Source of the DNA: SBBG01 sp033717875
GTDB lineage: Bacteria > Pseudomonadota > Gammaproteobacteria > Ga0077554 > Ga007554
DNA: 64,000 nt
NCBI GenBank assembly: GCA_033717875.1
Contig: JADDKJ010000010.1
Span: forward strand, 1 to 64,000
Direction of reading: 5' to 3'
Part shown: positions 37,202-46,443 of the stretch, piece after piece
How positions within the stretch are numbered: the stretch's first letter is position 1
Layout of the letters: each line of letters begins with the position of its first letter
Made by a program: the position numbers and the translations under genes
Notes under the pieces: model-generated
Seen by the model: only the letters and a program-made list of their open reading frames with translations
Database searches by the model: none
What the model was told of the DNA's origin: nothing

Positions 37202-38049
37202 TAGACCAACTCCCGATGGCGCACCAGGACGTTGCCCCGCGCATCCAGAAAATGTTTCGCCAGGCGCTCCACGAGGTAAACGGAACGGTGCTGCCCGCCG
37301 GTGCAACCAATGGCGATGGTCACATAACTGCGGTTTTCCTGCTCGAAGCGGGGAATCCAGGTTTCCAGAAATGTTGTTATGTCATTGAACATTTGCATCA
37401 CCGGAGGCTGCTTCTCCAGAAATGCAACCACCTCCGCGTCCAGGCCGGTCTGCGAACGCAAATGCGCCTCCCAATGGGGATTGGGCAGGCAACGCACGTC
37501 GAAAATAAAATCGGCGTCCACCGGCAGCCCGTGCTTGTAACCGAACGATACGAACAGCAGCGACAGGGCGGTGCGATTGGCGACACGCGCCTGGATCATG
37601 CCGCGCAACTGGTGGATGTTGGTGCGACTGGTGTCGATATGCCAGTCGGCGGAGGCGGAGATCGGTTCCAGCAGCGCGCGCTCCAGACGAATAGCCTCGG
37701 CGAGCGATATTTCCTGGCTCGTCAGGGGATGTTTGCGGCGCGTCTCGCTGAAGCGCTTGAGCAAGGTGTTGTCGTCAGCGTCGAGAAAAAGCGTCTCGCA
37801 CTCCAATCCTTGCGCCTCGATATCGTTCAGTATTTGCGGAAAGTGGCGGAAATCGCTGGCGAGATTGCGCGCATCGATGCCAACGGCGGCATGAGTATAG
37901 AGATGGGCGGCGCCTTTCATTTGCGCGGCGAAGGCCGGCAGCAATCCGGCGGGAAGATTGTCGATGCAATAATAATCGAGATCTTCCAGGGCATGCAGCA
38001 CGATGCTCTTACCCGAGCCGGACACACCGCTGATGATGAGCAATTTCAT
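37201..38049 (-). CDS. rapZ: RNase adapter RapZ
   Basis: RapZ binds nucleotides and, in E. coli, guides RNase E to the GlmZ sRNA to control glmS. The 282-residue protein has Walker A GVSGSGKS at 8-15 and the C-terminal block IGCTGGQHRSVYLVERL. Its start overlaps the hprK stop by four bases (ATGA). A glmS gene lies 12 kb away in this window, but I see no GlmY/GlmZ-like RNA. Confidence 0.95.
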   Translation of the reverse strand: MKLLIISGVSGSGKSIVLHALEDLDYYCIDNLPAGLLPAFAAQMKGAAHLYTHAAVGIDARNLASDFRHFPQILNDIEAQGLECETLFLDADDNTLLKRFSETRRKHPLTSQEISLAEAIRLERALLEPISASADWHIDTSRTNIHQLRGMIQARVANRTALSLLFVSFGYKHGLPVDADFIFDVRCLPNPHWEAHLRSQTGLDAEVVAFLEKQPPVMQMFNDITTFLETWIPRFEQENRSYVTIAIGCTGGQHRSVYLVERLAKHFLDARGNVLVRHRELV

Positions 38050-39029
38050 GCGGAACCTTGCGCGAGCGCCTGCTGCTGCCGCTCCATGAAAATCTCCGCC
38101 GCGCGATAACCGCCCAACGAAAGAATGTGGTTGCGCACCGCCCCTTCCACCAGCACCGCGAGGTTGCGCCCGGGCGCCACCGGCAGCATGATCTGCGGCA
38201 TCTCGACATCGAGGATGGTGCGGCGGCTGTGTTCGCCGCGCAAGCGATCCATCTTGTATATTTCCTCGTCCGTCAGACGTCTGAGATGGATGATCAGCCG
38301 CAGATATTCGCTGTGCTTGATGGCGCTGTCGCCGAACATGGCGCGGACGTTCAATATCCCCAGACCGCGCACCTCGAGAAAATCGCGCAGCACCTCGGGG
38401 CAGGAACCCTCCAGCGTTTCCGGCGCGATGCGGGAAAATTCCGGAGCGTCATCGGCGATCAGGCAATGGCCGCGGCTCACCAACTCCAGCGCCAGCTCGC
38501 TCTTGCCCACACCGCTCTCGCCGGTCAGCAGCACGCCGATGCCCAGCACCTCCATGAACACGCCATGCAAGGTGATTTTCTCCGCCAGCAGGCTGATCAG
38601 GTAATAGTGCAGATGGTCGATGACCTTGTCGCCGGACAAGCGAGAGGTCAACAGCGGTGTGGCCGTGCGTTCGGCGTATTGGAGCAGATCCTCCTCGGCC
38701 TGCTGGCCGTCGGCGACGATGACCGCCGCCGGGGCGTAATCGAAAAGATGCCCGATGGCATCATCATGCGAATTCTTGCCCAGCCCCTGCAAATAACGGC
38801 ACTCTGAGCGCCCCAGCACCTGGATGCGGTTGGGATGGATGAGATTGAGATGTCCGACCACGGCGGGATCGAAGGAAGACTCCCAGCCATCCGGCGAAGG
38901 TGAACTGGATGAACCGCTCCTGCCGATTTCGATGACACGCCCGGTACCCGCCCGCCCCGCCAGCCATTCCAGGGCAAGCTTTTCCCCATGAACGTCAAAA
39001 AGAGCGCCGATGGTGAGGGGGGCTGGCAT
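38046..39029 (-). CDS. hprK: HPr kinase/phosphorylase
   Basis: HprK phosphorylates and dephosphorylates HPr at Ser46. The 327-residue protein has the N-terminal domain (1-130) and a catalytic P-loop GESGVGKS at 170-177. The signature LEVRGLGILNVRAMFG follows. It overlaps rapZ and lies 18 bases after ptsN. Its presence, together with a Ser46-bearing HPr, supports a working regulatory loop. Confidence 0.95.
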   Translation of the reverse strand: MPAPLTIGALFDVHGEKLALEWLAGRAGTGRVIEIGRSGSSSSPSPDGWESSFDPAVVGHLNLIHPNRIQVLGRSECRYLQGLGKNSHDDAIGHLFDYAPAAVIVADGQQAEEDLLQYAERTATPLLTSRLSGDKVIDHLHYYLISLLAEKITLHGVFMEVLGIGVLLTGESGVGKSELALELVSRGHCLIADDAPEFSRIAPETLEGSCPEVLRDFLEVRGLGILNVRAMFGDSAIKHSEYLRLIIHLRRLTDEEIYKMDRLRGEHSRRTILDVEMPQIMLPVAPGRNLAVLVEGAVRNHILSLGGYRAAEIFMERQQQALAQGSA

Positions 39030-39047
39030 ACTAGGGCCTGTTGACGT

Positions 39048-39530
39048 TCACCGGAGCGCGGCACGGGATGTTTCAGGCGATTGACGGCACGCCACCGCCG
39101 TGCACAGCTCGTCGCGCGTTTGCGCGGAGTGCAACCTGCCGCGCAATTGCTCGTCGCTCAACATCTCGGCCAGTTGGGCGAGCAATTGCAGATGTTCTTC
39201 GGTCGATTCTTCAGGCACCACCAGGGCAAACAACAAATCGACCGGCTCATTGTCGATCGCGTCGAAATCGATGCCGCGCTCCAGTTGCACGACGGCGGCC
39301 AGCGCCGTATGGAGCTTTTTGATGCGGCCGTGCGGAATCGCCACACCATGCCCCAGACCGGTACTGCCCAGCCGCTCGCGGCTCATCAGGCTGTCCACGA
39401 TATCCTGCTGCGTCAGACCGGGCTGGCACCCGGCCAGCATGTCCGCCAACAGCTCAAAAGCCCGTTTTTTGCTGCTTGCCTTGACGTGACAGGCGACACG
39501 GTCAGGCGTGATCAAATCGGCAATTTGCAT
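39048..39530 (-). CDS. ptsN: PTS EIIA-Ntr (nitrogen regulatory)
   Basis: The 160-residue regulatory phosphoacceptor has His67 in AIPHGR as the active site and the usual LLADMLAG and ALVVPEES blocks. It lies 39 bases after rpoN. In most gammaproteobacteria hpf sits between these two genes; here it is absent. Confidence 0.94.
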   Translation of the reverse strand: MQIADLITPDRVACHVKASSKKRAFELLADMLAGCQPGLTQQDIVDSLMSRERLGSTGLGHGVAIPHGRIKKLHTALAAVVQLERGIDFDAIDNEPVDLLFALVVPEESTEEHLQLLAQLAEMLSDEQLRGRLHSAQTRDELCTAVACRQSPETSRAALR

Positions 39531-39569
39531 GGTTATCCGACAACCCTCCCCAAATCGTATTGTTGCTTT

Positions 39570-41105
39570 CTAGGCCAGACGCCTGCGCTCGCTGGAAGGA
39601 GCGATGGCCATCGCCTCGCGGTACTTCGCCACGGTCCGGCGCGCCACGTTGATCCCCTGTTGCGACAAGATATCGGCGATCTGACTGTCGCTCAGTGGTT
39701 TTTGCGGACTCTCCGCCGCCACCAGTTTTTTGATCAATGCGCGTATCGCAGTCGCCGAACAGACGCCGCCGGCGGCGGTGGAAACGTGGCTGGAAAAAAA
39801 GTATTTAAGCTCGAAGATGCCCTGCGGGGTGTGCATGTATTTCTGGGTGGTGACGCGCGAGATGGTCGATTCGTGCATTCCCACCGCTTCGGCGATGTCA
39901 TGCAACACCAGCGGTTTCATGGCCTCCGGGCCATAGTCGAGAAAGGCGCGCTGCCGCTCGACGATACAGGAGGCGACCTTGAGCAAGGTCTCGCTGCGGC
40001 TTTGCAGGCTCTTGATGAACCAGCGCGCCTCCTGCAGGTGGTTTTTCAGATAGGTATTGTCCGCGCTGTTGTCGGCGCGGCGGATCAGACCGGCGTATCG
40101 CGAATTGACGCGCACCCGCGGCATGGCCTCCGGGTTCAGCTCCACCCGCCATGTACCGCGCTGTTTGGAAACGACCACGTCGGGAATGACATATTCGGTG
40201 GACTTCCTGGCGAAGATGCTGCCAGGGCGCGGATTCAGCGTTTGAATCAGCTTGTTGATCTGGCTCAGCTCCGGCTGGGCCAGTTTCATGCGGCGCATCA
40301 ATTGCGTGTAATCGCGGCTCGCCAGCAGATCGAGATGTTCCTGAACAAGTTGGATGGCCTGCTCGCGCCAGGGCGTGGCCGGGTCGAACTGGCGAAGCTG
40401 GATCAACAGGCACTCGCGCAGATCGCGCGCCGCCACACCCGGTGGATCGAAGTGCTGGATACGGCGCAGCACCGCTTCGACCTCATCCATTTCGACGCCC
40501 AGTTCCCCGGCCAGCCCGGAATGAATCTCTTCCAGCGGTGCGACGAGGTAACCGTCGTCGCTGATGGCGTCGATGATCGCCGTGGCGATGGCGATATCGG
40601 TGTCGCTGAAGGGAGTGAGACGCATCTGCCACATCAAGTGCTCATGCAACCCTTCGACCGACTCACCCTGAATTTCGAAATCCCGTTCCTCCTGGCTGAC
40701 ACCCGAGGCTTGCGGGGCGATGGAGTCATAGACATCGTCCCAGGAGCTGTCGACAGGAAGTTCGTCGGGCATATCGGACGACTGCAAGGCCAGATCTTCA
40801 TCCTGCCTGTCGAGCGATGCCGCGGCATCGCTCGCGTCATGCCCTCCTTCGTCCGCCATCAGCGGCGCGGAAGTCTCTTCGGCCTGCCTGCCATCGGCCG
40901 CGTAATCTTCAGCGCCCGCGGCCTCACCCGGCGCGGAAGCAGACTCGCCCTCTTCGGCAAGCTCCAACAGCGGATTGGACTCCAGCGCCTGCTGCACCTC
41001 TTCCTGCAATTCGAGCGTGGACAACTGCAACAGGCGTATCGCCTGTTGCAGTTGGGGCGTCATGGTCAGGTGCTGCCCAAGACGGAGTTGTAACGACTGT
41101 TTCAT
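39570..41105 (-). CDS. rpoN: RNA polymerase sigma-54 factor
   Basis: RpoN recognises GG-N10-GC promoters and needs NtrC-type activators. The 511-residue protein has the glutamine-rich N-terminal activator-contact region (QLRLGQHLTMTPQLQQAIRL), an acidic linker at about 50-120, the core-binding domain and the RpoN box ARRTVAKYRE at 488-497. Two matching promoters in this window drive PEP-CTERM genes. The 220-base gap before lptB holds an imperfect hairpin (near 41196-41222) and no gene. Confidence 0.97.
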   Translation of the reverse strand: MKQSLQLRLGQHLTMTPQLQQAIRLLQLSTLELQEEVQQALESNPLLELAEEGESASAPGEAAGAEDYAADGRQAEETSAPLMADEGGHDASDAAASLDRQDEDLALQSSDMPDELPVDSSWDDVYDSIAPQASGVSQEERDFEIQGESVEGLHEHLMWQMRLTPFSDTDIAIATAIIDAISDDGYLVAPLEEIHSGLAGELGVEMDEVEAVLRRIQHFDPPGVAARDLRECLLIQLRQFDPATPWREQAIQLVQEHLDLLASRDYTQLMRRMKLAQPELSQINKLIQTLNPRPGSIFARKSTEYVIPDVVVSKQRGTWRVELNPEAMPRVRVNSRYAGLIRRADNSADNTYLKNHLQEARWFIKSLQSRSETLLKVASCIVERQRAFLDYGPEAMKPLVLHDIAEAVGMHESTISRVTTQKYMHTPQGIFELKYFFSSHVSTAAGGVCSATAIRALIKKLVAAESPQKPLSDSQIADILSQQGINVARRTVAKYREAMAIAPSSERRRLA

Positions 41106-41325
41106 GGTAATGCAATTGACTCAGTCATGAGTGATTGTAATCAAGGAAGCTCTCATTCATTTAGCGCTCCCGCGCGGCCCATGGAAGTGCCGCCATTTTC
41201 GATGGCGACTCGCCATTGAAAATGAAGGAAAGCAAAAATCACTTTTCTGCTTTCCGCGCGCCGAGAATTCCAGGATGGAACTATTCAGCGCTTCCTTTAA
41301 GGGGAGCTAGTGTAGCTCTAATTTA

Positions 41326-42054
41326 TCACAGTTGGAACTGCTGACCCAGGTAGACATCCCTAACCTGCTGATTATCCAGAATCTCGGCCGGCGTTCCCGC
41401 GGCGATCACCTTCCCTTCACTCATAATATAGGCGCGGCCGCAAATACCCAAGGTCTCGCGCACATTATGGTCGGTGATCAGCACGCCGATGCCCCTTGAG
41501 CATAGATGCTTGATGATATTCTGGATGTCGATCACCGACAAAGGATCGACGCCGGCGAAGGGCTCATCGAGCAATATGAACCGGGGCCGGGTGGACAGGG
41601 CGCGAGCGATCTCCACCCGCCGCCGCTCGCCTCCCGACAGGCTCATGCCGAGGCTGCCGCGAATGTGGCCGATGTGCAGCTCTTGCAGCAGCAGCTCCAG
41701 CTCTTGCTCCCGCTGACCGGGACTCAAATCCGGCACGGTTTGCAGAATGGCGAGGATGTTCTGCTCGACCGTCAGCTTGCGGAATACCGACGCCTCCTGC
41801 GGCAAATAACCTACACCCAGCCGCGCCCGCGCGTGCATCGGATAGACGGTGATGTCCTGGTCGTCGAGAGCGATGGACCCCTGATCGCAGCCAATAAGGC
41901 CGACGATCATGTAAAAACAGGTGGTCTTGCCCGCGCCATTCGGCCCCAGCAAACCCACCACCTCGCCGCTCCCGACCTGCAACGATACACCATTGACAAC
42001 ATTGCGCGCACGGTAACGCTTGGCGATGTCGCGAGCGCTCAGAACACTGCTCAT
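41326..42054 (-). CDS. lptB: LPS export ATPase LptB
   Basis: LptB is the cytoplasmic ABC ATPase that powers lipopolysaccharide extraction with LptFG. The 242-residue protein has Walker A GPNGAGKTT at 37-45, the signature LSGGERRRVEIARAL and Walker B FILLDEPFAGVDP. It overlaps lptA by four bases. Confidence 0.97.
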   Translation of the reverse strand: MSSVLSARDIAKRYRARNVVNGVSLQVGSGEVVGLLGPNGAGKTTCFYMIVGLIGCDQGSIALDDQDITVYPMHARARLGVGYLPQEASVFRKLTVEQNILAILQTVPDLSPGQREQELELLLQELHIGHIRGSLGMSLSGGERRRVEIARALSTRPRFILLDEPFAGVDPLSVIDIQNIIKHLCSRGIGVLITDHNVRETLGICGRAYIMSEGKVIAAGTPAEILDNQQVRDVYLGQQFQL

Positions 42055-42626
42055 GGCGCCTTACTTTCGTTATCCTTGCGGCGCGGCTGAATCACCGCCT
42101 GCACCCGCTCCGGCCCGGTCTGCGCCTTGGCCGCCTTCACGGTCTCGTCACGGGCATCATATTCGATGACATTGCCGGTGAACTCATCGCCTTCCTTCCA
42201 TAGATAACCGCCGCCTTGCAGCACCACGCGCTCCTCGGCGGCGAAATAGTCGATGCGGTCGGCGCGCGCCTTCAACTCTTCGTTCTTGCCGGTTTTGGTG
42301 CTCAGGCTGTCAAGCAGTTGCCGGTAATTCGCCTGCTTGCCCTCGGCGACGATCTTTTGCAGCTCGCGACGCTTGGTCTCCTTGCCGTTGACAACCTGCT
42401 TCTCGATCACGGTATAGACTGTAACGGTATCCGCCGTGAGCACGATGCTGCCCTGCGTCATGCGCACATTGCCCTGATAGACGCTGGCACCCTTCTTGTC
42501 ATCAATGTCGACGCGATCGGCCTCGATGCGGATCGGTTGCTCGCGGTCGCCTGTCATCGCCAGGGCGGGCCAGGGCAAGATCAAGACCAACAACGACAGG
42601 CTAATTTTTCTGAATTTGTGATACAT
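42051..42626 (-). CDS. lptA: LPS periplasmic bridge protein LptA
   Basis: LptA forms the beta-jellyroll bridge that carries LPS across the periplasm. The 191-residue protein has a signal peptide (1-23, ending PALA) and the OstA-type pattern ADRVDIDDKKGASVYQGNVR. The ATG at 42626 is chosen over an in-frame GTG nine bases upstream. It overlaps the end of lptC by 26 bases. Confidence 0.93.
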   Translation of the reverse strand: MYHKFRKISLSLLVLILPWPALAMTGDREQPIRIEADRVDIDDKKGASVYQGNVRMTQGSIVLTADTVTVYTVIEKQVVNGKETKRRELQKIVAEGKQANYRQLLDSLSTKTGKNEELKARADRIDYFAAEERVVLQGGGYLWKEGDEFTGNVIEYDARDETVKAAKAQTGPERVQAVIQPRRKDNESKAP

Positions 42627-43206
42627 AGGTTGCACGTACTTTCGACAACAATTCCAGGCGTTCGTCCTTCAGGCTGACACGCATTCCCACAGCGTCGACG
42701 ACACTACCGGCATTATTGCTGAAGGTGACGGGATGCGCGGTTTCCGCGTATTCATCATCCGGCCTGACACGCAGATCGGTGGTGCGCACCGTCTGCTCGC
42801 GGCCGCGCACGGCATCGCTCTGGCGCATCACCACCTCGCCGCGCAGCGCCACATCCTTACCGCCGCTGGAAATCCAGCCCCGCTCGGCCTCGATATGCCA
42901 CGGCGGCTCATCCTGGCGGAAAGCGATCATGCGCGGCCGGGTCAACTCGGCACTGTCGTCGTCGGCATAATGCACGAGATACGGCCCGGACAGACGATTG
43001 CGCGGCACTCCCGCCTTGTCCATCGTCGTCATGGTGAAATCCTTCATGTAGAAATCGGGGTCGTGGCGCTGCTTGCCAGGCACGCTGACTTGTGGTTTCT
43101 CCGTCGTTTGCAGCAGCCAGGCGCTAAGCCCTGCCAGCACAGCAAGGGCAAGCAAGGCGATGCCATACCGACCATTGCCACCGATTGGCCGCAATAAGAA
43201 ATTCAC
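42601..43206 (-). CDS. lptC: LPS export protein LptC
   Basis: LptC is the bitopic inner-membrane protein that passes LPS from LptBFG to LptA. The 201-residue protein has one N-terminal membrane helix (about 14-33) and a periplasmic LptC domain (DFYMKDFTMTTMDKAG). Its start overlaps the kdsC stop by four bases. Confidence 0.92.
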   Translation of the reverse strand: MNFLLRPIGGNGRYGIALLALAVLAGLSAWLLQTTEKPQVSVPGKQRHDPDFYMKDFTMTTMDKAGVPRNRLSGPYLVHYADDDSAELTRPRMIAFRQDEPPWHIEAERGWISSGGKDVALRGEVVMRQSDAVRGREQTVRTTDLRVRPDDEYAETAHPVTFSNNAGSVVDAVGMRVSLKDERLELLSKVRATYVSQIQKN

Positions 43207-43739
43207 TTCCCTTCAACCGCCAGATACCGCCCCAACTGCCCCTCGAGCGTCCCCTGCGCTTCCATGATCAGCTCACAGACATCGCGCGCCGCGCCGCGTC
43301 CGCCGGGGTTGGGAGTTTGCCAGTGGGCGTGTTTCTTGACCAGCAGGTGGGCGTCCTGCACCGCGATCGCCAATCCTACGCGCAGCATCACCGGCAGGTC
43401 GATGACATCGTCGCCCACATAGGCAACCTGGTGCGGCCCCAGGCCGACCTTGTCGAGCAGGGCACTGAAGGCGGCGAGCTTGTCCTGCTGGCCCTGGTAA
43501 ACATGTTTGACATTGAGGCTGGTCATGCGGTGGACGACGGCCTCGGAGGTGCGGGCGGTGATGACGGCGATATCGACGCCGCTGTTTTGCAGCATTTTCA
43601 TGCCATGGCCGTCGCGCGAATGGAATACTTTCAGCTCCCGGCCGTTGGCATCGATATACAGGCTGCCATCGGTGAGCACGCCGTCCACGTCGAAGATCAC
43701 CAGTTTGATGTGCGAGGCCTTTTCGAGTATGTCTTGCAT
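43203..43739 (-). CDS. kdsC: 3-deoxy-D-manno-octulosonate 8-phosphate phosphatase
   Basis: KdsC releases Kdo from Kdo-8-phosphate for LPS core synthesis. The 178-residue HAD-family enzyme has FDVDGVLTDG (Asp17, Asp19), the ITARTSE motif and YVGDDVIDLP. It lies 23 bases after kdsD. Confidence 0.96.
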   Translation of the reverse strand: MQDILEKASHIKLVIFDVDGVLTDGSLYIDANGRELKVFHSRDGHGMKMLQNSGVDIAVITARTSEAVVHRMTSLNVKHVYQGQQDKLAAFSALLDKVGLGPHQVAYVGDDVIDLPVMLRVGLAIAVQDAHLLVKKHAHWQTPNPGGRGAARDVCELIMEAQGTLEGQLGRYLAVEGK

Positions 43740-43762
43740 GAGAAAATCGCCAGTGAATAAGG

Positions 43763-44761
43763 TTAAACCACCCCTGCCCGCAGCAGGTCGTGCATGTGCA
43801 GCGCACCAACCAGCGCATCATTTTCGTCGACCACCAACAAAGCGCTGATTTTGTGCGTCTGCATGATCTGCAAGGCGTCCACCGCCAGCTTGTCGGGATG
43901 CACGGTCTTGCAGCGGCGCGTCATCAGTTCGGCGATGCTGGCGGTGCGCACATCCACGCCGTGATCCAGGGTGCGGCGCAGGTCGCCGTCGGTGAAAATG
44001 CCCAGCGCATGGCCGTGTTCATCGACCACGGCGGTCATGCCCAGGCCCTTGCGCGTCATCTCCACCAGCGCTTCCTTGAGGGGAGCATTCTCGCGCACCT
44101 TGGGGATGCGCTCGCCGGTGTGCATGATGTCCCTGATCAACAATAGCAACCGCCGCCCCAGCCGCCCGCCGGGGTGCGAGCGCGCAAAATCCTCGGCGGT
44201 GAAGCCGCGCGCTTCGAGCAATGCGACCGCCAGGGCATCGCCCATCGCCAGCGTCGCGGTGGTGCTCGATGTGGGGGCGAGACCGAGCGGACAGGCCTCC
44301 TGCGCCACGCTCACGTCGATGTGCACCGTCGCGGCGCGCGCCAGGTTGGAGGCGGGATTGCCGGTCAAGGCGATGAGCGGCACACCCAAGCGCTTGATGA
44401 GCGGCAGGATGGTGAGGATTTCCTCGGTCTCGCCGGAGTTGGACAAGGCCAGCACCACGTCGCGCGCCGTGATCATGCCCAGGTCGCCGTGGCTGGCCTC
44501 GCCGGGATGAACGAAAAACGCCGGGCTGCCAGTGCTCGCCAGCGTCGCGGCGAGCTTGCTGCCAATATGGCCGGACTTGCCCATGCCAAGCACCACGATG
44601 CGCCCGTCGCAGTGCAGCATGTGCCGGCAGGCTGCAACGAAATTGGCGTCGATGCGCGCCGCCAGCGCCGCAACGGACTTAGCTTCGATGTCGATCACCG
44701 CGAGGCCGAGTTGTTGCAGCTTTTGCGCTTCGGTCTGTGCGTCTTGTGGTACGGCTTGCAT
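43763..44761 (-). CDS. kdsD: D-arabinose 5-phosphate isomerase
   Basis: KdsD converts ribulose-5-phosphate to arabinose-5-phosphate, the first step towards Kdo. The 332-residue protein has an N-terminal SIS domain (GMGKSGHIGSKLAATLASTG) and two C-terminal CBS domains. It lies 25 bases after ubiA. Confidence 0.96.
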   Translation of the reverse strand: MQAVPQDAQTEAQKLQQLGLAVIDIEAKSVAALAARIDANFVAACRHMLHCDGRIVVLGMGKSGHIGSKLAATLASTGSPAFFVHPGEASHGDLGMITARDVVLALSNSGETEEILTILPLIKRLGVPLIALTGNPASNLARAATVHIDVSVAQEACPLGLAPTSSTTATLAMGDALAVALLEARGFTAEDFARSHPGGRLGRRLLLLIRDIMHTGERIPKVRENAPLKEALVEMTRKGLGMTAVVDEHGHALGIFTDGDLRRTLDHGVDVRTASIAELMTRRCKTVHPDKLAVDALQIMQTHKISALLVVDENDALVGALHMHDLLRAGVV

Positions 44762-44786
44762 GTTCGATGGCGCCCTACGGCAAACT

Positions 44787-45653
44787 TCAAAAAAGATAAT
44801 CCAATACTATGCCACAAAAAATCGCCGCGCCGAACCCGTTATTGTTCAGAAACGCCTTGAAACACCCCGGCGCATCGCGGCTGCGGATCAGGTATTGCTG
44901 ATAAACGGCGAATCCGCCCGCCGCCGCCAGGCCAAGATAATAAAACAGCCCCAGCGCCAATTGCCTGCCGGCAAGCAGCATCGCCACGAAAAACATCACC
45001 TGGATGATGCCGATGATCATGCGGTCGGCCTCGCCGAACAGAATGGCGGTGGATTTGACGCCGATCTTCAGATCATCGGGCCGATCGACCATCGCATACA
45101 TGGTGTCATACGCGGTGGCCCACAGCACCGTGGCGATGAACAGCAGCCACGCGGCCTGAGGGATCGCGCCGGTCTGCGCCGCGAACACCATCGGCACCGC
45201 CCAGCCGAACGCCGCGCCCAGGAACACCTGCGGCAGATGGGTGTAGCGCTTGGTGAAGGGATACAGCGCCGCCAGCAGCGCCGCGACGAACGACAGCATG
45301 ATGGTCAGCCCGTTCATCGTCAGCACCAGGCCGAACGCCACCAGACAAAGCACCACAAACAGCACCAGCGCTTCCTTCGGCGACACGCGCCCGGCGGCGA
45401 TGGGGCGCTCCCGGGTGCGCGTGACGTGCGGGTCGAAGTCACGGTCGGCATAATCATTAATGACGCATCCTGCCGAGCGCATCAGCACCACGCCCAGCAC
45501 AAAGACGATGAACACCAGCACATTCGGGCGACCCTGTCCGGCGATCCACAGCGCCCACAACGTCGGCCACAGCAGCAGGTAAATGCCGACCGGGCGGTTG
45601 AGCCGCATCAGCAGGGCGTATTGGCGCAGGCGCTCTTTGGTCTCAGGATTCAT
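44787..45653 (-). CDS. ubiA: 4-hydroxybenzoate polyprenyltransferase
   Basis: UbiA prenylates 4-hydroxybenzoate in ubiquinone synthesis at the inner membrane. The 288-residue protein has about eight membrane segments and the first aspartate-rich motif NDYADRDFD at 66-74. A second, YDTMYAMVDRPDD, follows later. It overlaps ubiC by 11 bases. Confidence 0.95.
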   Translation of the reverse strand: MNPETKERLRQYALLMRLNRPVGIYLLLWPTLWALWIAGQGRPNVLVFIVFVLGVVLMRSAGCVINDYADRDFDPHVTRTRERPIAAGRVSPKEALVLFVVLCLVAFGLVLTMNGLTIMLSFVAALLAALYPFTKRYTHLPQVFLGAAFGWAVPMVFAAQTGAIPQAAWLLFIATVLWATAYDTMYAMVDRPDDLKIGVKSTAILFGEADRMIIGIIQVMFFVAMLLAGRQLALGLFYYLGLAAAGGFAVYQQYLIRSRDAPGCFKAFLNNNGFGAAIFCGIVLDYLF

Positions 45654-46230
45654 CCGAATATTTCACCAGATCCGGCAAAAACATCTCGCTCACCAGCAAT
45701 GGTTTGCCTTGCAGGTAAAACACCGACCGCCGCCCCCAGATTTCCCGGGGCCGCGACGCCAGCCCCCGCGCCGCCATTTCGAACACCGGCTGACCGGCGG
45801 CAAGGCGCGCGACCTCCATCTCCTCGCGGCGCATCGACTTGTCGGCGAACAACACCTCCCCCAGTGGCTTGCTGCCCAGGCGCTCCAAGCGGCGTTGCGC
45901 GCCGCTCAAGGTGCGCAACGGGATCACGGTGCGCGCGAACACCCATGGCCGGCCATCGCACACCAGATACACCATGCGGATGAGCGCACCGCCGGGCCGG
46001 CGCATCCCCAGCGCCATGCGCTCATCGCGCAGCGGCCGGCCCCGAGTCTGGCCGACCACCCGCACCTCCAGACGCCCCCGGCACGCCTGGCGCAGCCGCT
46101 GCGTCAGCGAAGTGGGATCGAACAACCAGGACAATAGCATCGGCGACACCTGCCTCAACGGCAATCGCCGCCTCGACCGCCATGCTTGCGTTACCCCAAA
46201 CCTGTTCAACCTCTTTTGCTTCATTGACAC
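45643..46230 (-). CDS. ubiC: Chorismate lyase
   Basis: UbiC splits chorismate into pyruvate and 4-hydroxybenzoate, the UbiA substrate. The 195-residue protein has the conserved arginine/glutamate environment (REVRVVGQ-like VRVVGQ, WVFARTVIP, PLGEVLF). A family-typical C-terminus RRSVFYLQGKPLLVSEMFLP is present. It overlaps ubiA, and a repeat element separates it from recG. Confidence 0.92.
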   Translation of the reverse strand: MSMKQKRLNRFGVTQAWRSRRRLPLRQVSPMLLSWLFDPTSLTQRLRQACRGRLEVRVVGQTRGRPLRDERMALGMRRPGGALIRMVYLVCDGRPWVFARTVIPLRTLSGAQRRLERLGSKPLGEVLFADKSMRREEMEVARLAAGQPVFEMAARGLASRPREIWGRRSVFYLQGKPLLVSEMFLPDLVKYSDES

Positions 46231-46261
46231 CCTTGAAATCCAACCCGCCCTTCAGCAATAA

Positions 46262-46394
46262 ATGTAGGGCGGGTTAGCGTTTTTCGCGTAACCCGCCAGC
46301 CGTGCGAAGCACACAACGCATTTTTTCAATTGAGTGCCTGACGGCACGGCTGGCGGGTTACGACGCTGAAAAGAGCGTCTAACCCGCCCTACAT
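46262..46394. repeat. MITE-like element, family B, full copy
   Basis: TGTAGGGCGGGTTAGCG and CGTCTAACCCGCCCTACA end a 133-bp non-coding element. An inner inverted repeat (AACCCGCCAGCCGTGC / GCACGGCTGGCGGGTT) would let it fold into one long cruciform. Relatives lie at 30402 and 35554. Confidence 0.8.
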
Positions 46395-46443
46395 CGACTT
46401 GCTTCATCGTTCAACCAAAGGCATTGACGCTGGGTGATCGATA

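Noticed and set aside
39081..41093. A 670-codon plus-strand frame opposite rpoN and ptsN
   Set aside because: Antisense to two certain genes, with no domain signature.
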